64,000 nt of DNA from Adiantum capillus-veneris (lineage: Eukaryota; Streptophyta; Polypodiopsida; Polypodiales; Pteridaceae), in assembly GCA_014529385.2 (NCBI GenBank), contig CM043959.1, forward strand, positions 86,773,529 through 86,837,528. Direction: 5' to 3'. Below the pieces are notes generated by a model. It saw only the letters and a program-made list of their open reading frames with translations. It was not told the origin of the DNA and searched no databases. Each line of letters opens with the position of its first letter. Within the stretch, counting starts at the first letter, position 1. This document shows, piece after piece, positions 10,451-21,132 of this stretch. Made by a program: the position numbers and the translations under genes.

Positions 10451-11282
10451 CTAGGCTCGGCTCTCACGGTAAGGTGGCCGGTTCGGTGGTGTGCTTCCAG
10501 GTATTAAATCAATAGTATGATCCTCAGGACGAGCTGGTGGCAACTCGTCTCGCGGGCCCTTAGAAAAGCAATCGGCATGAGTGTGAAGAAATTCTTGGCG
10601 TTCTTTATCAAGTTCAAATATATTTGTTATGTGTTCATCATTTAACTCTTTCAAAAAGATCGAGTAAACAAACAGATTGGATTTCATTAATTTCGAAACA
10701 GCCAAAGCCGATACAATAGGGACAGATTCACCCTTCAATTTCACATCAAGTACAATTTTTCGGCCCTTTTCATTAGTCAATGTCGCTTTCTTCGCCCGAT
10801 AATCGACCATGGCATTGTTCTTATGGTACCAAGGGACTCCCAGGAGAACATCACAACCTTCCAAGGGCATTATGTAGAAGTCCTCGTGCCCAAATACCCC
10901 TGACAATGCAATCGAAGTTTGCCAATGATAGGTGTAATGGCCACGTCCCGTCCGCGTGTGCCAGAACTGCCTCTACTTGTGGTGCCATATGATCGGGTGT
11001 AATCTCGATCCGCGCCGCCAATTCACGCGAAATGAAGTTTGCCTTGGCTCCTCCATCAAAGAAAACCAAGGCTTCTTGATCTTTCACTTTGCCCCAAGCT
11101 CGGCAAAGTTCTGTACTTTCATCAATCGTGCTTGGGTCAGTGCCCATGCAATCTGGAACCAGTCCTGCTTTCATCTTGTCTTTTCGTCCACGTTCCTCAG
11201 CTGCTCTCAAACTCTCTGGCCTGTCTTCATCTTGTTCTTGTTGTGCCTTGAGACGTGCCCATGTTCCCCGCATCCGAAACAC
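10451..11282 (-). pseudogene. G2 aspartic protease and start of RT
   Basis: Frame 11282-10851 contains EALVFFDGGAKANFISREL, the retropepsin active site with DSG altered to DGG. The second part, GCDVLLGVPWYHKNNAMVDY, is in the overlapping frame 10906-10451, so one frameshift lies between. The latter frame leads to DLIPGSTPPNRPPYRESRA, the proline-rich run that begins gypsy RT. The protease would process the polyprotein. Confidence 0.8.
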
Positions 11283-12708
11283 TTCCCCTCTTTGATGTAG
11301 TTGGCCCTCTCTCGAAGAGTGAGCCGGGGTCGTGAATCCTTGTCTTTCTTTTCCTGAGAACTTTTTCTCTTTCTACTTTCATTATTAGAAGTCTGTTGGG
11401 TTCTCTGAGTCAAGATCTCATCTTCGGGGTAAGTCACATTGCCCGAATGTATAGCAAAACCCCGTTTCGCATGACCCATCAATTCTTGAATAGAATTTGA
11501 CTTTTGTTCCAAGCAGTAGTCTCGGATCTTTGTAGGAAGTCCGCAGCAAAACCATTCAATCTGTTCTTTAAATGAGACCTTCTTAAATGAAGAGGCTGGT
11601 AGAAAAGAGCTCCAAAATCTCTCGCAATACGCGTCCAGAGAATCTGCCTTGGTCATCCGAAGATGATTCCAAGCAGTTCGTATATCTCATTCGTACTCCC
11701 GAGTCAGCCAAGAAGAAATAAAAAGCCTTTTGATTTCAACCATTTAATCGGAGCTTCCTTTCTCAGTAAAAGGGTGGACCATGTTCGAGCATTTCCCTTG
11801 AAGAAAGAGGTAGCCCTCTGAATCTTGGAGTGCTCTGAGTAATGCCCTCCACAGAAAGCTATATCAAACTGCTGTATGAAGGCCAAAGCCCTCGCAGCAT
11901 CTCGAAATCCAGAAAAAGAGTCAAACTTAATTGATTGTCCACCTTCTTTGAATTCTCTTACTTTCTTGTTTTTATCTTCGAGAAAGTCATATTGGTTGGC
12001 TTTATAAAAATGCTTCTTCTTTGCGTAAAACATGTGATCGTCGAAGTCCGAACTATCTGAGGATGAGTCCTCTGTAGAACTGTCAAAAATTGGGCGAAAT
12101 TTAGGCTTCTTTGCCTTTTTCTTTCCCTTTCCGAAGCTTTGCTTTTTGCTTCACTTTTTCCCTTTTCTGTCTTCCTCGCTCGAGTCAGAAGAGCTAGAAG
12201 AACTAGAAGAAGAAGAACTGGGTAGTCCTTCAAATCGTACACGCTTCTTCTGCTTTCTTACCGATGCAAACTACATTGACGACCCAAATAACCCGGGAAG
12301 TCCGTTCCTTTCTTCTGCTTTTTGTTGTGTTTTTTGGCTTTGTTGTTCGCATCCAAAAGCCGGCTAATCTGTGTGTGAACCACCTCTTCTAATTCTTGCT
12401 CTGTAAACATCCTCGGAGAAGGAGGTTTCTTGAGTGTCGGTTTGATGGGTGACTCTGTGGCCTTCTGCCACTAGGTGTGCACTTCTTCAAAGGATTGCTG
12501 AGTCAAAAATTTTACAAGTTTTGGTCCTTCGCAATGTTAATCATCATCTTGTTGCGTCGTCAACCAATTGTCGACGTTCTATCTCTTCAATCTCAGCCCG
12601 AGTAGGCCGAGGTGGGCCCTACTCTTTCTCTGATTGCTCATGAGAATCTTCTCCGCGATCACCTCCCGTAGATGCAAAAGAAGTCGACTGATTTCTGTTG
12701 GAATCCAT
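11200..12708 (-). pseudogene. G2 gag with damaged zinc knuckle
   Basis: The probable start is the ATG at 12708 (MDSNRNQSTSFASTGGDRG), 52 bp inside the primer-binding site; a TAG follows within about 30 codons. Conserved capsid text appears in pieces: SGFRDAARALAFIQQFDIAF at 12033-11704 and SLDAYCERFWSSFLPASSFK at 11656-11207. A poly-Ser/acidic tract sits at about 12180-12230. The zinc knuckle reads CFGCGEHGHVSRH and then loses its last cysteine in this frame. Several stops and frameshifts are present. Confidence 0.8.
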
Positions 12709-12759
12709 AAGTATCGCAAGAAAAGGATCGGATTTTTCGGTAGAACAGAAATCGGCCGC

Positions 12760-12771
12760 GCTCTGATACCA
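12760..12771 (-). other. G2 primer-binding site (initiator-Met tRNA)
   Basis: The minus strand reads TGGTATCAGAGC, complementary to the 3' end of plant initiator-Met tRNA, one base from the 5' LTR. It fixes the element's orientation. Confidence 0.9.
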
Positions 12772-12772
12772 C

Positions 12773-13344
12773 TGTAACAAACTTGGACCCCCAAGTCAAG
12801 ATTCTACCGCGACGTAGCAGAGATTCACTTCAAAACAATTCACACTTCACAATTAAGTTGACACGGCCCGGCGTAGTTTCGTGCCTAGAGATATTGGCCC
12901 CAAAGACTAGCGCCCCTTTTGGTATTTCTTTTTGATTAACTTGTGTTCAAAGTACAAGAGAGTGGATAGGTGCTCACTCTCAGACTCTGGGTCTAGATGC
13001 TCTGAGAAGTGAAGCCTTGTCCACTAATTTATAGATCAAAGGGATGCCCAAAAGCAGAGCCCCAAAAGCAATAGTTTGAAAGCTTCTCAAAATAAAGCAA
13101 TAGTCCCCCAAAAGCATTGCTAAAATCAGCCGGCAAATTTCAGCCAGCGTAAAAACGGGGAATTCCGTACACCATGCCACGTCAGCGCCTCCGTAATTTG
13201 CAAAAATTCTGTACAGATGCCACGTCAGCCTGTCATCGCATTTTGCGCCGCTTTTTCCGGAATTTCCGTACCAGCTTGCCACGTGTCTCTGTTTGGGCAG
13301 TGTGTGTGTCCAGGGTCTGCTGCCACGTCATCCCATTTGTGACA
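12773..13344 (-). repeat. G2 5' LTR (right copy)
   Basis: 572 bp with the same ends as the left copy (TGTAACAAACTTGG...CATTTGTGACA). It should carry the element promoter. Confidence 0.95.
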
Positions 13345-13919
13345 GGCGGAAGAGGAAGAGACATGGGGAGGATGGAAGAGATGGCAAATGCAAGGTAGTT
13401 GCTCAAGTGACGTGCCAAGCTATCTGTGGTACAAGTAGTGGATGCCGAGAGGTGGAAGGTCTATCCTCTATGGGTTGGTCCTATTAAGTAGTTGGAACTT
13501 GTGAGGCAGTAGGAGATGCCGCTTGCGGAGATGGTAGTGGTGGTGCAGAGGGAGGCTGCTGTAGAAGGAAGATATGAGGGCGAAGACCAAGAAAATGTCA
13601 AAACCCAATATGATGAGCTCCAATATACTATCACCAGAGCCTCCAAGTGCAGACGAAGCCACTCACAAACCGTGGCGCATGAGGAGAGCCCTACCATGCA
13701 CCCAACTAGTCCACCCCAGATAGTGTCGAGTATCAATCTCTATGCTTGCAAGATCCTCTGGTGTCAGATCATAGAAGATGCAGGAGCAACCTTATTGGCG
13801 CCATGTACTGATATGATGGCAGCCATGGAATAAGTGTGATAGGAGGACCGTATTGAATCTGCGGACTGGAGGTCGGCTAGATCTTTAAGGTCTCTTGGGA
13901 TAGTTTCCTACCACGTTAA

Positions 13920-13922
<3 letters not shown>

Positions 13923-13952
<30 letters not shown>
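13923..13952. repeat. (CT)n microsatellite
   Basis: About 15 uninterrupted CT units. Confidence 0.95.
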
Positions 13953-13954
<2 letters not shown>

Positions 13955-14794
13955 AATTAAGAGGAAATTGCACCTGAAAAGAATCTGCACCCACGCTAAG
14001 CAACGGCCATTGAGCAGAGGAGAGGACAAGTACTGCTTGCAGAACGCAGCTGGGAGCCGTAAATCAAAATTTACAATGGTTGCAAAATTTGGGTTCAAAC
14101 GAGCCCAGAGGAAGAAAAGCTTGGTATCAGTCTTCAGATGTTGGAAGAGGAAGAACGAAAAAGAGATAGAGGTTGAGAGAGTCGAGCGTTTGGAAGGGGG
14201 GGCGGGCCCAGTGGAAGAGAAACTACAGTTGCAGCGACTGGCTCATGTACCAAAATACCCCTCTTATTTGTGGAAATTCCCAAAATACCCCTCAAATTTC
14301 AAATCAAAATTCAAAATACCCTATGTTGGTTGGATTGTTGGGTTGATTGCTGAATGATGGCGTGCAAGGAGGTCGCCGGCATCTGTTTACGATTTGATTT
14401 TCTCTCTTTTTACAAAAATTGTAGAGACCTACTGGCTCAATGTTAAAGAAATTTGATCATTCTTCTATAGTCCTCTTTCCTCCACCCTTTACACCACGAT
14501 TTGCCTCCCCCCACCCTTTGCATCTCGCCCTCTTCACTTGTGTCGTCGCTACTCCATACCCCCTCTCTAAGTGACATGAGTGGGGTGGGAGGGGATCAGG
14601 GGTGGGGGTGTATTTGGCAACCGTGGTGTCAGAAAATTTGCAGTGCGACTAGGAAAGCATCGAGTCTCTGACTGTGAGGGTTCGTAGGAAAATCAAGCCA
14701 ATTGCAAATGATTCAAAGGACACTTAAAATGAACAAAACTCCATCCATGAAAGCTTCATTCTAGAAAAAAAAAGCCAAGATCAACTCAAAACTA

Positions 14795-14819
14795 GTGTGT
14801 GTGTGTGTGTGTGTGTGTG
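14795..14819. repeat. (GT)n microsatellite
   Basis: About 12 uninterrupted GT units. Confidence 0.95.
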
Positions 14820-15009
14820 GTGATTTCATGTAATCTGAACCCCAATTACAAACATATAATGTGTGTTTGCCTTGTAGAAAACCCTATCTTCCTCCTTCAA
14901 TTCTTCATCGAGTCCATTTCATGGAAGCTTGGACCCACACACCTTTTTGAAGAGGGAAACCCCTAATTGGAACCCCCACACACTCGAGTACAAGGCAGGA
15001 ACAGGGCAG

Positions 15010-15343
15010 TGTTGGAATTAGGGTTGCAGAGAAACACACACAGCTTGGAGAAGACGAAGGAAGCTCGAGGCACACAATAGAGAGTGTGTAACTTAGTGTG
15101 CAATGGAAAAATAGATAGCTAGAATTAGGGTTGCAAAGAAACACACACAGCTTGGAGAAGACAAAGGAAGCTCGAGGCACACAATAGAGAGTGTGTTACT
15201 TAGTGTGCAATGGAAAGATAGATAGCCCTAGTGTGATGGGCGTATATACAATGCACGGGGGGAAAAACCTCCTAAAGAGGGAAAAAATGCCCCGGCGGTC
15301 CTAGTGTGTTCACACACATCACTACCACATGTGTATGGTAACA
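15010..15343 (-). repeat. C2 3' LTR with internal 107-bp tandem duplication
   Basis: 334 bp against 227 bp in the partner. The extra 107 bp is a direct duplication: the block starting GAATTAGGGTTGCA at 15015 recurs at 15122. Ends are TGTTGGAATTAGGG and ATGGTAACA. Confidence 0.93.
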
Positions 15344-15418
15344 AATCCCCCCTGGAGTGATGCGGTGAACGAGAGCTAGCTCATGAGTAAAGCGAAGTGC
15401 CATGCCCTGAGGAAAGGA

Positions 15419-16537
15419 TCAATCCACAAAGGGGAGTAAGCCCAAAGCTTTGCGGAAAGCTTCAAGCTTCTCACGAGACAATGCCTTTGTGAAAAGATCT
15501 GCAAGGTTGTTCTGTGTTGGCACATAAGCCAAGCTGATCTCTCCTGCTGAGAGCCTCTCCCTGACATAGTGGTAATGCACCTCAATGTGCTTTGTGCGAG
15601 CATGAAAAACTGGGTTCCTCGCAACTGCCAATGCGCTCTGACTGTCAGTGTAGATAGTGTTGGCAGTGTCCTGTCCAACACCCAAATCAGCCATAAGGCG
15701 TCTAAGCCATACACACTCAACCGTAGCTGTGAAGACTGCCCTGTACTCAGCCTCACAACTCGAAGTGGCCACAGTAGGTTGCTTCTTGCTCAACCATGAT
15801 ATACATGAACTGCCAAGCATGAAAAAAAAACCACTTGTGGACAATCGTGTGTCAAAACAACCAGCCCAATCTGAGTCCGAAAAAGCATGTAAGTCTGCCG
15901 GCAATGATCCCCCCTTGGGATAAAACAAGCCAAGATGTAAAGTGCCACTAAGGTAGCGAAAAATCCTCTTGACAGCCTGCCAATGCTTAGACCCTGGGCT
16001 ATGCATAAATCTGCTGACCTGTGAGACTGCAAACTGAATATCCGGCCTCGTGTTGCATACATAAATGAGGCAGCCAACAGCAGTTTGGTAAAGAGTGACA
16101 TCAGCAGGATCACCAGCATCATGTAGACTCAACTTCAAACCTGTTTCCATGGGAGTGGCAATAGGTTTGCAATCCTCAAGTCCAAACTTACATAGCAATG
16201 TCTCTATGTAACTTTTCTGACACAAGGCAATTCCACCATCACACTGCTTAAACTGTATACCCAAATAATGATGCAACAGCCCCAAATCTTTCATCTTGAA
16301 AGTAGCATTCAAATCAGCCTTAAATTCAGCAATATGTCTCTCATTTGGTCCAGTGATCAGCAAATCATCAACATAAAGAACCACAATGAGAAGTACATCA
16401 CCCTCACGCTTTACATACAATGTGCTTTCTGTTGGACTGTTACGAAAGCCTTGTTTGACCAAATGAGTGTCAGCTTTCTCATACCAAGCACGAGGAGATT
16501 GCTTCAACCCATACAAAGCCTTCTTACATCTGCACAC
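15419..16537 (-). pseudogene. C2 reverse transcriptase C-terminal half and RNase H
   Basis: A 372-codon frame, in register with the preceding RT frame across one TAG codon. It has CKKALYGLKQSPRAWYEKAD at the start, the catalytic LIVVLYVDDLLITG (YVDD at about residues 55-58), FKMKDLGLLHHYLGIQF, and the copia signature VGCLIYVCNTRPDIQFAVSQ. RNase H follows with AFSDSDWAGCFDTRLSTSG, SSCEAEYRAV and TIYTDSQSALAVARNPVFHA, containing the D, E, D residues. It ends with NNLADLFTKALSREKLEAF. Apart from the upstream stop this half looks functional. Confidence 0.92.
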
Positions 16538-16573
16538 TTTGTCCTCTTGTCTTTTTATGACAAAACCGCGAGG

Positions 16574-17158
16574 CTATGTTACATAAACTTCCTCAAATAT
16601 GTCACCATTCAAGAAAGCAATAACAATGTCTGATTGATGTACATCCCAACCAAAATGAGCTGCCAATGCACATAGAAAACGCACAGTAGTCATACGACAA
16701 GTGGGAGCAAAAGTCTCTTCATAATCTATGCCTTTTTGTTGTGCATAACCTTTTGCAACAAGTCGAGCCTTATGGCGATCGATCTCACCATCCGGCTTGC
16801 GTTTCAACTCGTAAACCCACTTCGTACCAATGGCCTTTTTGCCAGGAGGCAAATCACATAAAGTCCATGTGTCATTTTCTATAAGTGCATCATATTCTGA
16901 TTGCATGGCAGCCATCCAGTTTTCTGAATTCTGTGCTTCATCAAAAGACAGAGGCTCCTCAACATCATGTAAACTAGACACAGCCAAAGCATAACAATCT
17001 GATGCATAAGATGCGTGGCGAGAGCCTGAACGAGTACGACTAGACAAAGGTGCATCCAATTTACTGTCACGCAAAGTGTGCACCAGCCATTTTGGCATAC
17101 CTCTAGCCTGGTCATTTTCAACCCTTTCCTCATCAAGTATCATCATGTACATCTGCAT
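16574..17158 (-). pseudogene. C2 integrase-RT linker and RT N-terminal half
   Basis: A 194-codon frame. It starts in the linker (ARGMPKWLVHTLRDSK), then ENWMAAMQSEYDALIENDTW, GTKWVYELKRKPDGEIDRHK, YEETFAPTCRMTTVRFLCAL and HQSDIVIAFLNGDIFEEVYV, which carries the first catalytic Asp. It stops at TAG, where the family normally has a Gln or similar codon before PRGF; the next codons (PRGFVIKRQEDKV) continue in frame, so this is a point nonsense. Around 17115-17175 the reading is locally out of register with the related copy at 44650-44720, suggesting two small compensating indels. Confidence 0.9.
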
Positions 17159-17173
17159 CAGTAATAGGCTGAT

Positions 17174-19340
17174 CTAAACATTTTCAGAAACCCCCATAGG
17201 CTGTACATTTGCCTCATTGGAACTTACATTCGTATTTCCACCACTGAAAAGAGGCAACAAAGTGTCATAAATGTCCTGTGAGCTTACATTACTGTCTCTA
17301 GTACATGACAGCAAGGGCTGAACAGAATCTTCCACAAACACTACATCCCGAGAAACCAGAATACGTTTTGTTTGCGGATGATACAACCTGTAACCTTTGC
17401 TTTCAGCACTATAACCAACAAAAATACATTTGACAACCTTATCATCCAATTTTCTGCGCTGCACTTGTGGCACCAAAGCATATGCAAAACAGCCAAAAAC
17501 ACGCATGTGCTCAATAGAAGGCTTTCTATCATGCCATGCTTCATATGGAGTAATAGACTGCAAAGCTTTCGTAGGACACCTGTTAAGTACATAAGTGGCA
17601 CACATGATGGCCTCCAGCCAAAAAGAATGCGGTAAAGCTTGACTTTTGACCATACATCGTGCCATTTCCGTCAGTGACCTGTTTTTCCTCTCAGCAACAC
17701 CATTTTGCTGAGGTGTATAAGGCACTGTACATTGGTGTTTTATCCCACGACTAGCCAAAAATGCATTAAATTCATGAGACATATACTCCCCCCCTCGATC
17801 GGAACGGAGGGTGCCCATAGTACATTTCGAGACATTTTCAGCCATAGCCAGAAATTGTTTGAAGCACATAAAAACTTCGGACTTTGCTTTAAGCGGAAAT
17901 ACCCATGCATGCCTGGAGTAATCATCAATGAAAGTCACGAAGTACAGGTAATTGCCCAAGGACGGAGTTTGCATGGGCCCACAAACATCACTATGCACAA
18001 GCTGCAACCTGCAGGTCGCCCGAACTGAACCATCCTTTGGAAACTTAGAACGCTGCATCTTACCCAAAATACAGCCTTCACAAACATGTTTGACAGGTGC
18101 TTCAAGAGGTGGCAAAGAAGCAACCATATCAGATTTCTGCAAACGCAGCAAACTGGCAAAATTCAGATGACCAAAACGTGCATGCCAAAGTTTTGCATCT
18201 GAAATAGCCCTTGAATCTGCAACAGCATTTGCAAAATTTTGTCCACACTTGTCATACAAAGTGAGCTTATACAGCCCACGACACAAAAGGCCAGATGCAA
18301 CAATTTCATCACCAAAACTGAGATCATGAACTGTACATCTGTCATCCACAAATTTGACTACAAGTCCAAGTCTAGCAAGTGCGGATACAGACAAGAGACT
18401 CTTCTTGATCCCAGGTACATAAAGTGCATCAACAAGTGTGAAGGAATTGCCATTAGCAGCAGTGAGCACAATCTTTCCAACTCCCTGAACTGGATAAGAC
18501 GCATTGTTGGCACAAGTGACTGAATTCCCATGAGGGACAGACTCGAGAGAGGTAAACAATTCACGATGTGAGGTAATGTGCTTTGTAGCACCACTGTCGA
18601 AATACCACACATGTGAATTTGCAGCAACTGACAAGCATGCATCATGGACAACAGGATTGTAAGTGCACTCTGCGCTAAAAGCCCATTCTGCATCAACATT
18701 AGCAACACAGTCTCCTTTCACAGAAGACTCAACAATGGCTGCATTTGTAGTGGAACCAGCATTTACAGTGGAACCACCCTCTTTCTTCTTAGTCTCTTTG
18801 GCCTTCAACTTAGGACACGACTTGATCAAGTGATCATTGGCTTTACAATAATGGCAACGCATCTTCTTTTTGCCCTTATCACCAGAATTGCCAGATGAAG
18901 TACTGCCAGCAGAAGCATTAGGAACAAAATTTTTGCCACTCGCAGCAGAACCATAAGAAGTGGTTGCATTATTGTTACCACCCTTTCTTTGAGAAGCAAT
19001 AAAAGCCTGTTCAACTGCACGTTTCCTAGTCCTATTTTTTCTAGAAAGTGACTCTTGCAACAGCAATGTGCATAATGCATCAAACTTGACAACTTCACGA
19101 TTTCCTTGGGTCATCAGTCTCCAAGTACTAGCAAAAGTCTGGTAGGAATCTGGTAAGGCATCAAGAATAGTCTGCACAAGGGAACTGTCTGAAATGACTT
19201 CACCTACAGAAATAAGCTGCTCATTGATATCCTTGACACTAGCAAGGAAAGTGTCCATATCATCTTCCTCATGCATAATCTTCGACTCCAGCTCTTTACG
19301 CAGCAAAGCAATTTTAGCCTCATTGCGGCTTTTGCATAAA
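17174..19340 (-). pseudogene. C2 gag C-terminus, protease and integrase
   Basis: Part of the 761-codon frame 19459-17174. After the gag frameshift near 19335 it reads NEAKIALLRKELESKIMHEE, then the zinc knuckle CHYCKANDHLIKSC (CX2CX4HX4C, near residue 200). Protease follows with WYFDSGATKHITSH, an intact DSGA. The pre-integrase zinc motif is LWHARFGHLNFASL...CEGC. The integrase core has LVHSDVCGPMQTPSLGNYLY, LRSDRGGEYMSHEFNAFLAS and NGVAERKNRSLTEMAR, giving a complete D,D,E triad. It ends in the linker at a TAG. No catalytic residue is lost here. Confidence 0.92.
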
Positions 19341-19707
19341 GACCTGTTAGAATATCCCAAGCCAGTTTTGCAGATTTTGCTGAACGGATGTGAGGAACAA
19401 TGGTGCGCTTCACAGACAACGCAATCAATGCATGAGCCTGCGCATCCTTTACATCCCAACGAGCTTGTTCTGCCGTAGGCAAAACAACTCTAACAGCTGC
19501 CATCCTGGCAGTAAGACCTGCAACATCCTCAACATCGCCTACATCCTTAGAACCAAGACGTACATCAATGCCCTGCACAATGTTCCAAACACCCTTTGAC
19601 ACAAGAACATGTTGCATCATATAAGCCCACATAGGGTAGTTGTCCCCATCCAACCTGTCCTCAGCAGCAAACATCTTGAACACATCTGTGTTGTTGTTGT
19701 CAGCCAT
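19320..19707 (-). pseudogene. C2 gag N-terminal part
   Basis: The start codon is the ATG at 19707 (MADNNNTDVFKMFAAEDRLD); an in-frame ATG 20 codons upstream gives a hydrophobic stretch not kept in the relative at 51711. The capsid blocks GDNYPMWAYMMQHVLVSKGV and SAKLAWDILTGLY are typical of copia gag (UBN2-like). Near 19335 one base is gained or lost and reading must move to the longer frame to continue. Gag and pol would otherwise form one polyprotein. Confidence 0.88.
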
Positions 19708-20055
19708 GGTAAATGTTGCACCTGATGTGAAGACTGCCCGAAAATAGGAGAAATGGAGCGGGAACAACCTGTGCTATATAGCACAAACCGTAGAAGACTA
19801 TAAGGCACCTGTTATGCAGAAAACCGCACTGACAGAAATTCTGCACAAAATGACGAAATAGCCTGTGCAGTACTGCCTGTAGTGGAAACAGAGGCCAAAA
19901 TGAGCCCAAATCAAAATTCTGAGCAAACTAAGCTCTTCAAGCTCTCCCAAAATATTTGTCGACCTGCGAACTCTTGCCAAAGCTCACTGAAATCGAAGAA
20001 AGTGAGCAGGCATGTGCTGGAGCAGCTGGCGACTAAGCCCGGGAGGACGTGACCT
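19708..20055 (-). other. C2 leader between primer-binding site and gag
   Basis: About 350 bp with no coding signal. In element sense it would be the 5' untranslated RNA with packaging signals; no specific structure recognised. Confidence 0.6.
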
Positions 20056-20069
20056 GCTCTGATACCAAT

Positions 20070-20296
20070 TGTTGGAATTAGGGTTGCAGAGAAACACACA
20101 CAGCTTGGAGAAGACGAAGGAAGATCAAGGCACACAATAGAGAGTGTGTTACTTAGTGTGCAATGGAAAGATAGATAGCCCTAGTGTGATGGGCGTATAT
20201 ACAATGCACGGGGGAAAAAACCTCCTAAAGAGGGAAAAAATGCCCCGGCGGTCCTAGTGTGTTCACACACATCACTACCACATGTATATGGTAACA
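20070..20296 (-). repeat. C2 5' LTR
   Basis: 227 bp, ends TGTTGGAATTAGGG and ATGGTAACA. A minus-strand TATATA (in TTGTATATACGCC) lies near 20195 and may be the promoter. Outside the duplication it differs from the left LTR at about six positions by eye. Confidence 0.93.
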
Positions 20297-20312
20297 GGCA
20301 AGACTACAATAG

Positions 20313-20465
20313 TGTAAGACAAGGGGAAGTACAACCTGAGAGTCCACCACTCAACCACCCACTATATAGCATAGCCCCTGGCCCTTTACCCTAGTTGGAC
20401 TCCCTTTCCACACTGCCTAGCCCGGCCCTGCCTTTGTCTAGTCCGGCCTTGCCGGTGTCCTGACA
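20313..20465 (-). repeat. G3 3' LTR
   Basis: 153 bp, TGTAAGACAAGGGG...GGTGTCCTGACA, very short for a gypsy element. A minus-strand TATATAG occurs near 20362. Confidence 0.93.
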
Positions 20466-20476
20466 TTACTCCCCCC

Positions 20477-20995
20477 CTAAGAAGAGTTTTCGTCCTCGAA
20501 AACAAAAGTGGGAAACTTCTTCTTAAGAACACTAATGTTTTCCCAAGTGGCACCTTCCTCGGGTCGGTTTTTCCACTTGATTAAGGCTTGTTGGCATACG
20601 TGATGACGTGTATGCAACTCATGATAATCGAGAACACGTTCAGGTTCATGCGGTAAGGTAGGAGGTTCAATGAAATCAACCAAAACCTGTTGGTCAATGA
20701 CATTGTCATCCCCATGTAACCGCTTACGTAAACGGCTTATATGAAACACCGTATGAATGCGAGAATGTGAAGGTAGTAATAATTTGTAGGCACGATCACC
20801 TACACGCTTGAGTATTTTGAAAGGCCCACAATATCGGGGAGATAATTTAAGTGTTGGCCCAGTTTTCAGACTTTCTGAATGTTCTGGCACACGTAAAAAT
20901 ACTTTCTCCCTTTCTTCGAAGGTAACTTGGCGACATTTCTCATCAGCGTACTTCTTATACCGATCATGTGCTTGTCGGGACATTTTGACGAGCAA
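20477..20995 (-). pseudogene. G3 integrase C-terminus with chromodomain-like tail
   Basis: A 172-codon open frame that ends 12 bp from the LTR. It begins MLVKMSRQAHDRYKKYADEK, has the GPF module (LKLSPRYCGPFKILKRVGDR, HTVFHISRLRKRLHG), and finishes with QALIKWKNRPEEGATWENIS, matching the WKN.....ATWE core of retroelement chromodomains. The initial Met is probably internal to the polyprotein. The join to the integrase core (20995-21133) is out of frame. Confidence 0.85.
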
Positions 20996-21132
20996 GTTTC
21001 AACATATCTATATGGTCTTGGAGAAAATCCTTAACCTGATGAAGTTTTTCGGTTGCCAACCCCACCGTAACTGGTGACCTAGGTTGAAACCCATACATGA
21101 GCATGAAAGGACTAAAGCCTGTTGTGACATGC

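Larger units (their letters stand above)
6595..13344 (-). mobile_element. G2: full-length Ty3/gypsy chromovirus-like retrotransposon
   Basis: 6750 bp, bounded by LTRs 6595-7159 and 12773-13344. The flanking pentamers are ggcag (6590-6594) and ggcgg (13345-13349), a 5-bp TSD with one mismatch. The primer-binding site (12760-12771) is a perfect TGGTATCAGAGC on the minus strand. A polypurine tract (AAGAGGGGGGTA in element sense) abuts the left LTR at 7160-7171. Right to left the interior encodes gag, protease, reverse transcriptase, RNase H, integrase and a chromodomain-like tail. Many stops and frameshifts make it a non-autonomous relic. The first 155 bp of the two LTRs differ at roughly ten positions by eye. 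Confidence 0.95.
13345..15009. other. Non-coding stretch between G2 and C2
   Basis: No recognisable gene. The first part may continue the E1 LTR or its flank. It contains (CT)n at 13923-13952, (GT)n at 14795-14819 and two runs of the type CCAAAATACCCCTC at 14250-14310. A 129-codon plus frame at 13968-14357 has no recognisable domain. Left of C2 the sequence is AC-rich and purine-rich with no element ends I could match. Confidence 0.6.
15010..20296 (-). mobile_element. C2: nearly complete Ty1/copia retrotransposon
   Basis: 5287 bp. LTRs lie at 15010-15343 and 20070-20296. Flanking pentamers are ggcag and ggcaa (4 of 5 match). The primer-binding site (20056-20067) is a perfect TGGTATCAGAGC; the polypurine tract is CCAGGGGGGATT in element sense at 15344-15355. 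One long gag-pol frame is interrupted by a frameshift in gag, a stop with local frame disturbance between integrase and RT, and a single nonsense codon inside RT. The order gag, protease, integrase, RT, RNase H defines copia. Broken relatives occur at 44050-46756 and 47162-51740. Confidence 0.95.

Noticed and set aside
13968-14357. 129-codon plus ORF
   Set aside because: Low-complexity, no domain, bounded by a microsatellite and CCAAAATACCCC repeats.
16268-16633. 121-codon plus ORF inside C2 RT
   Set aside because: Shadow of the minus-strand RT frame.
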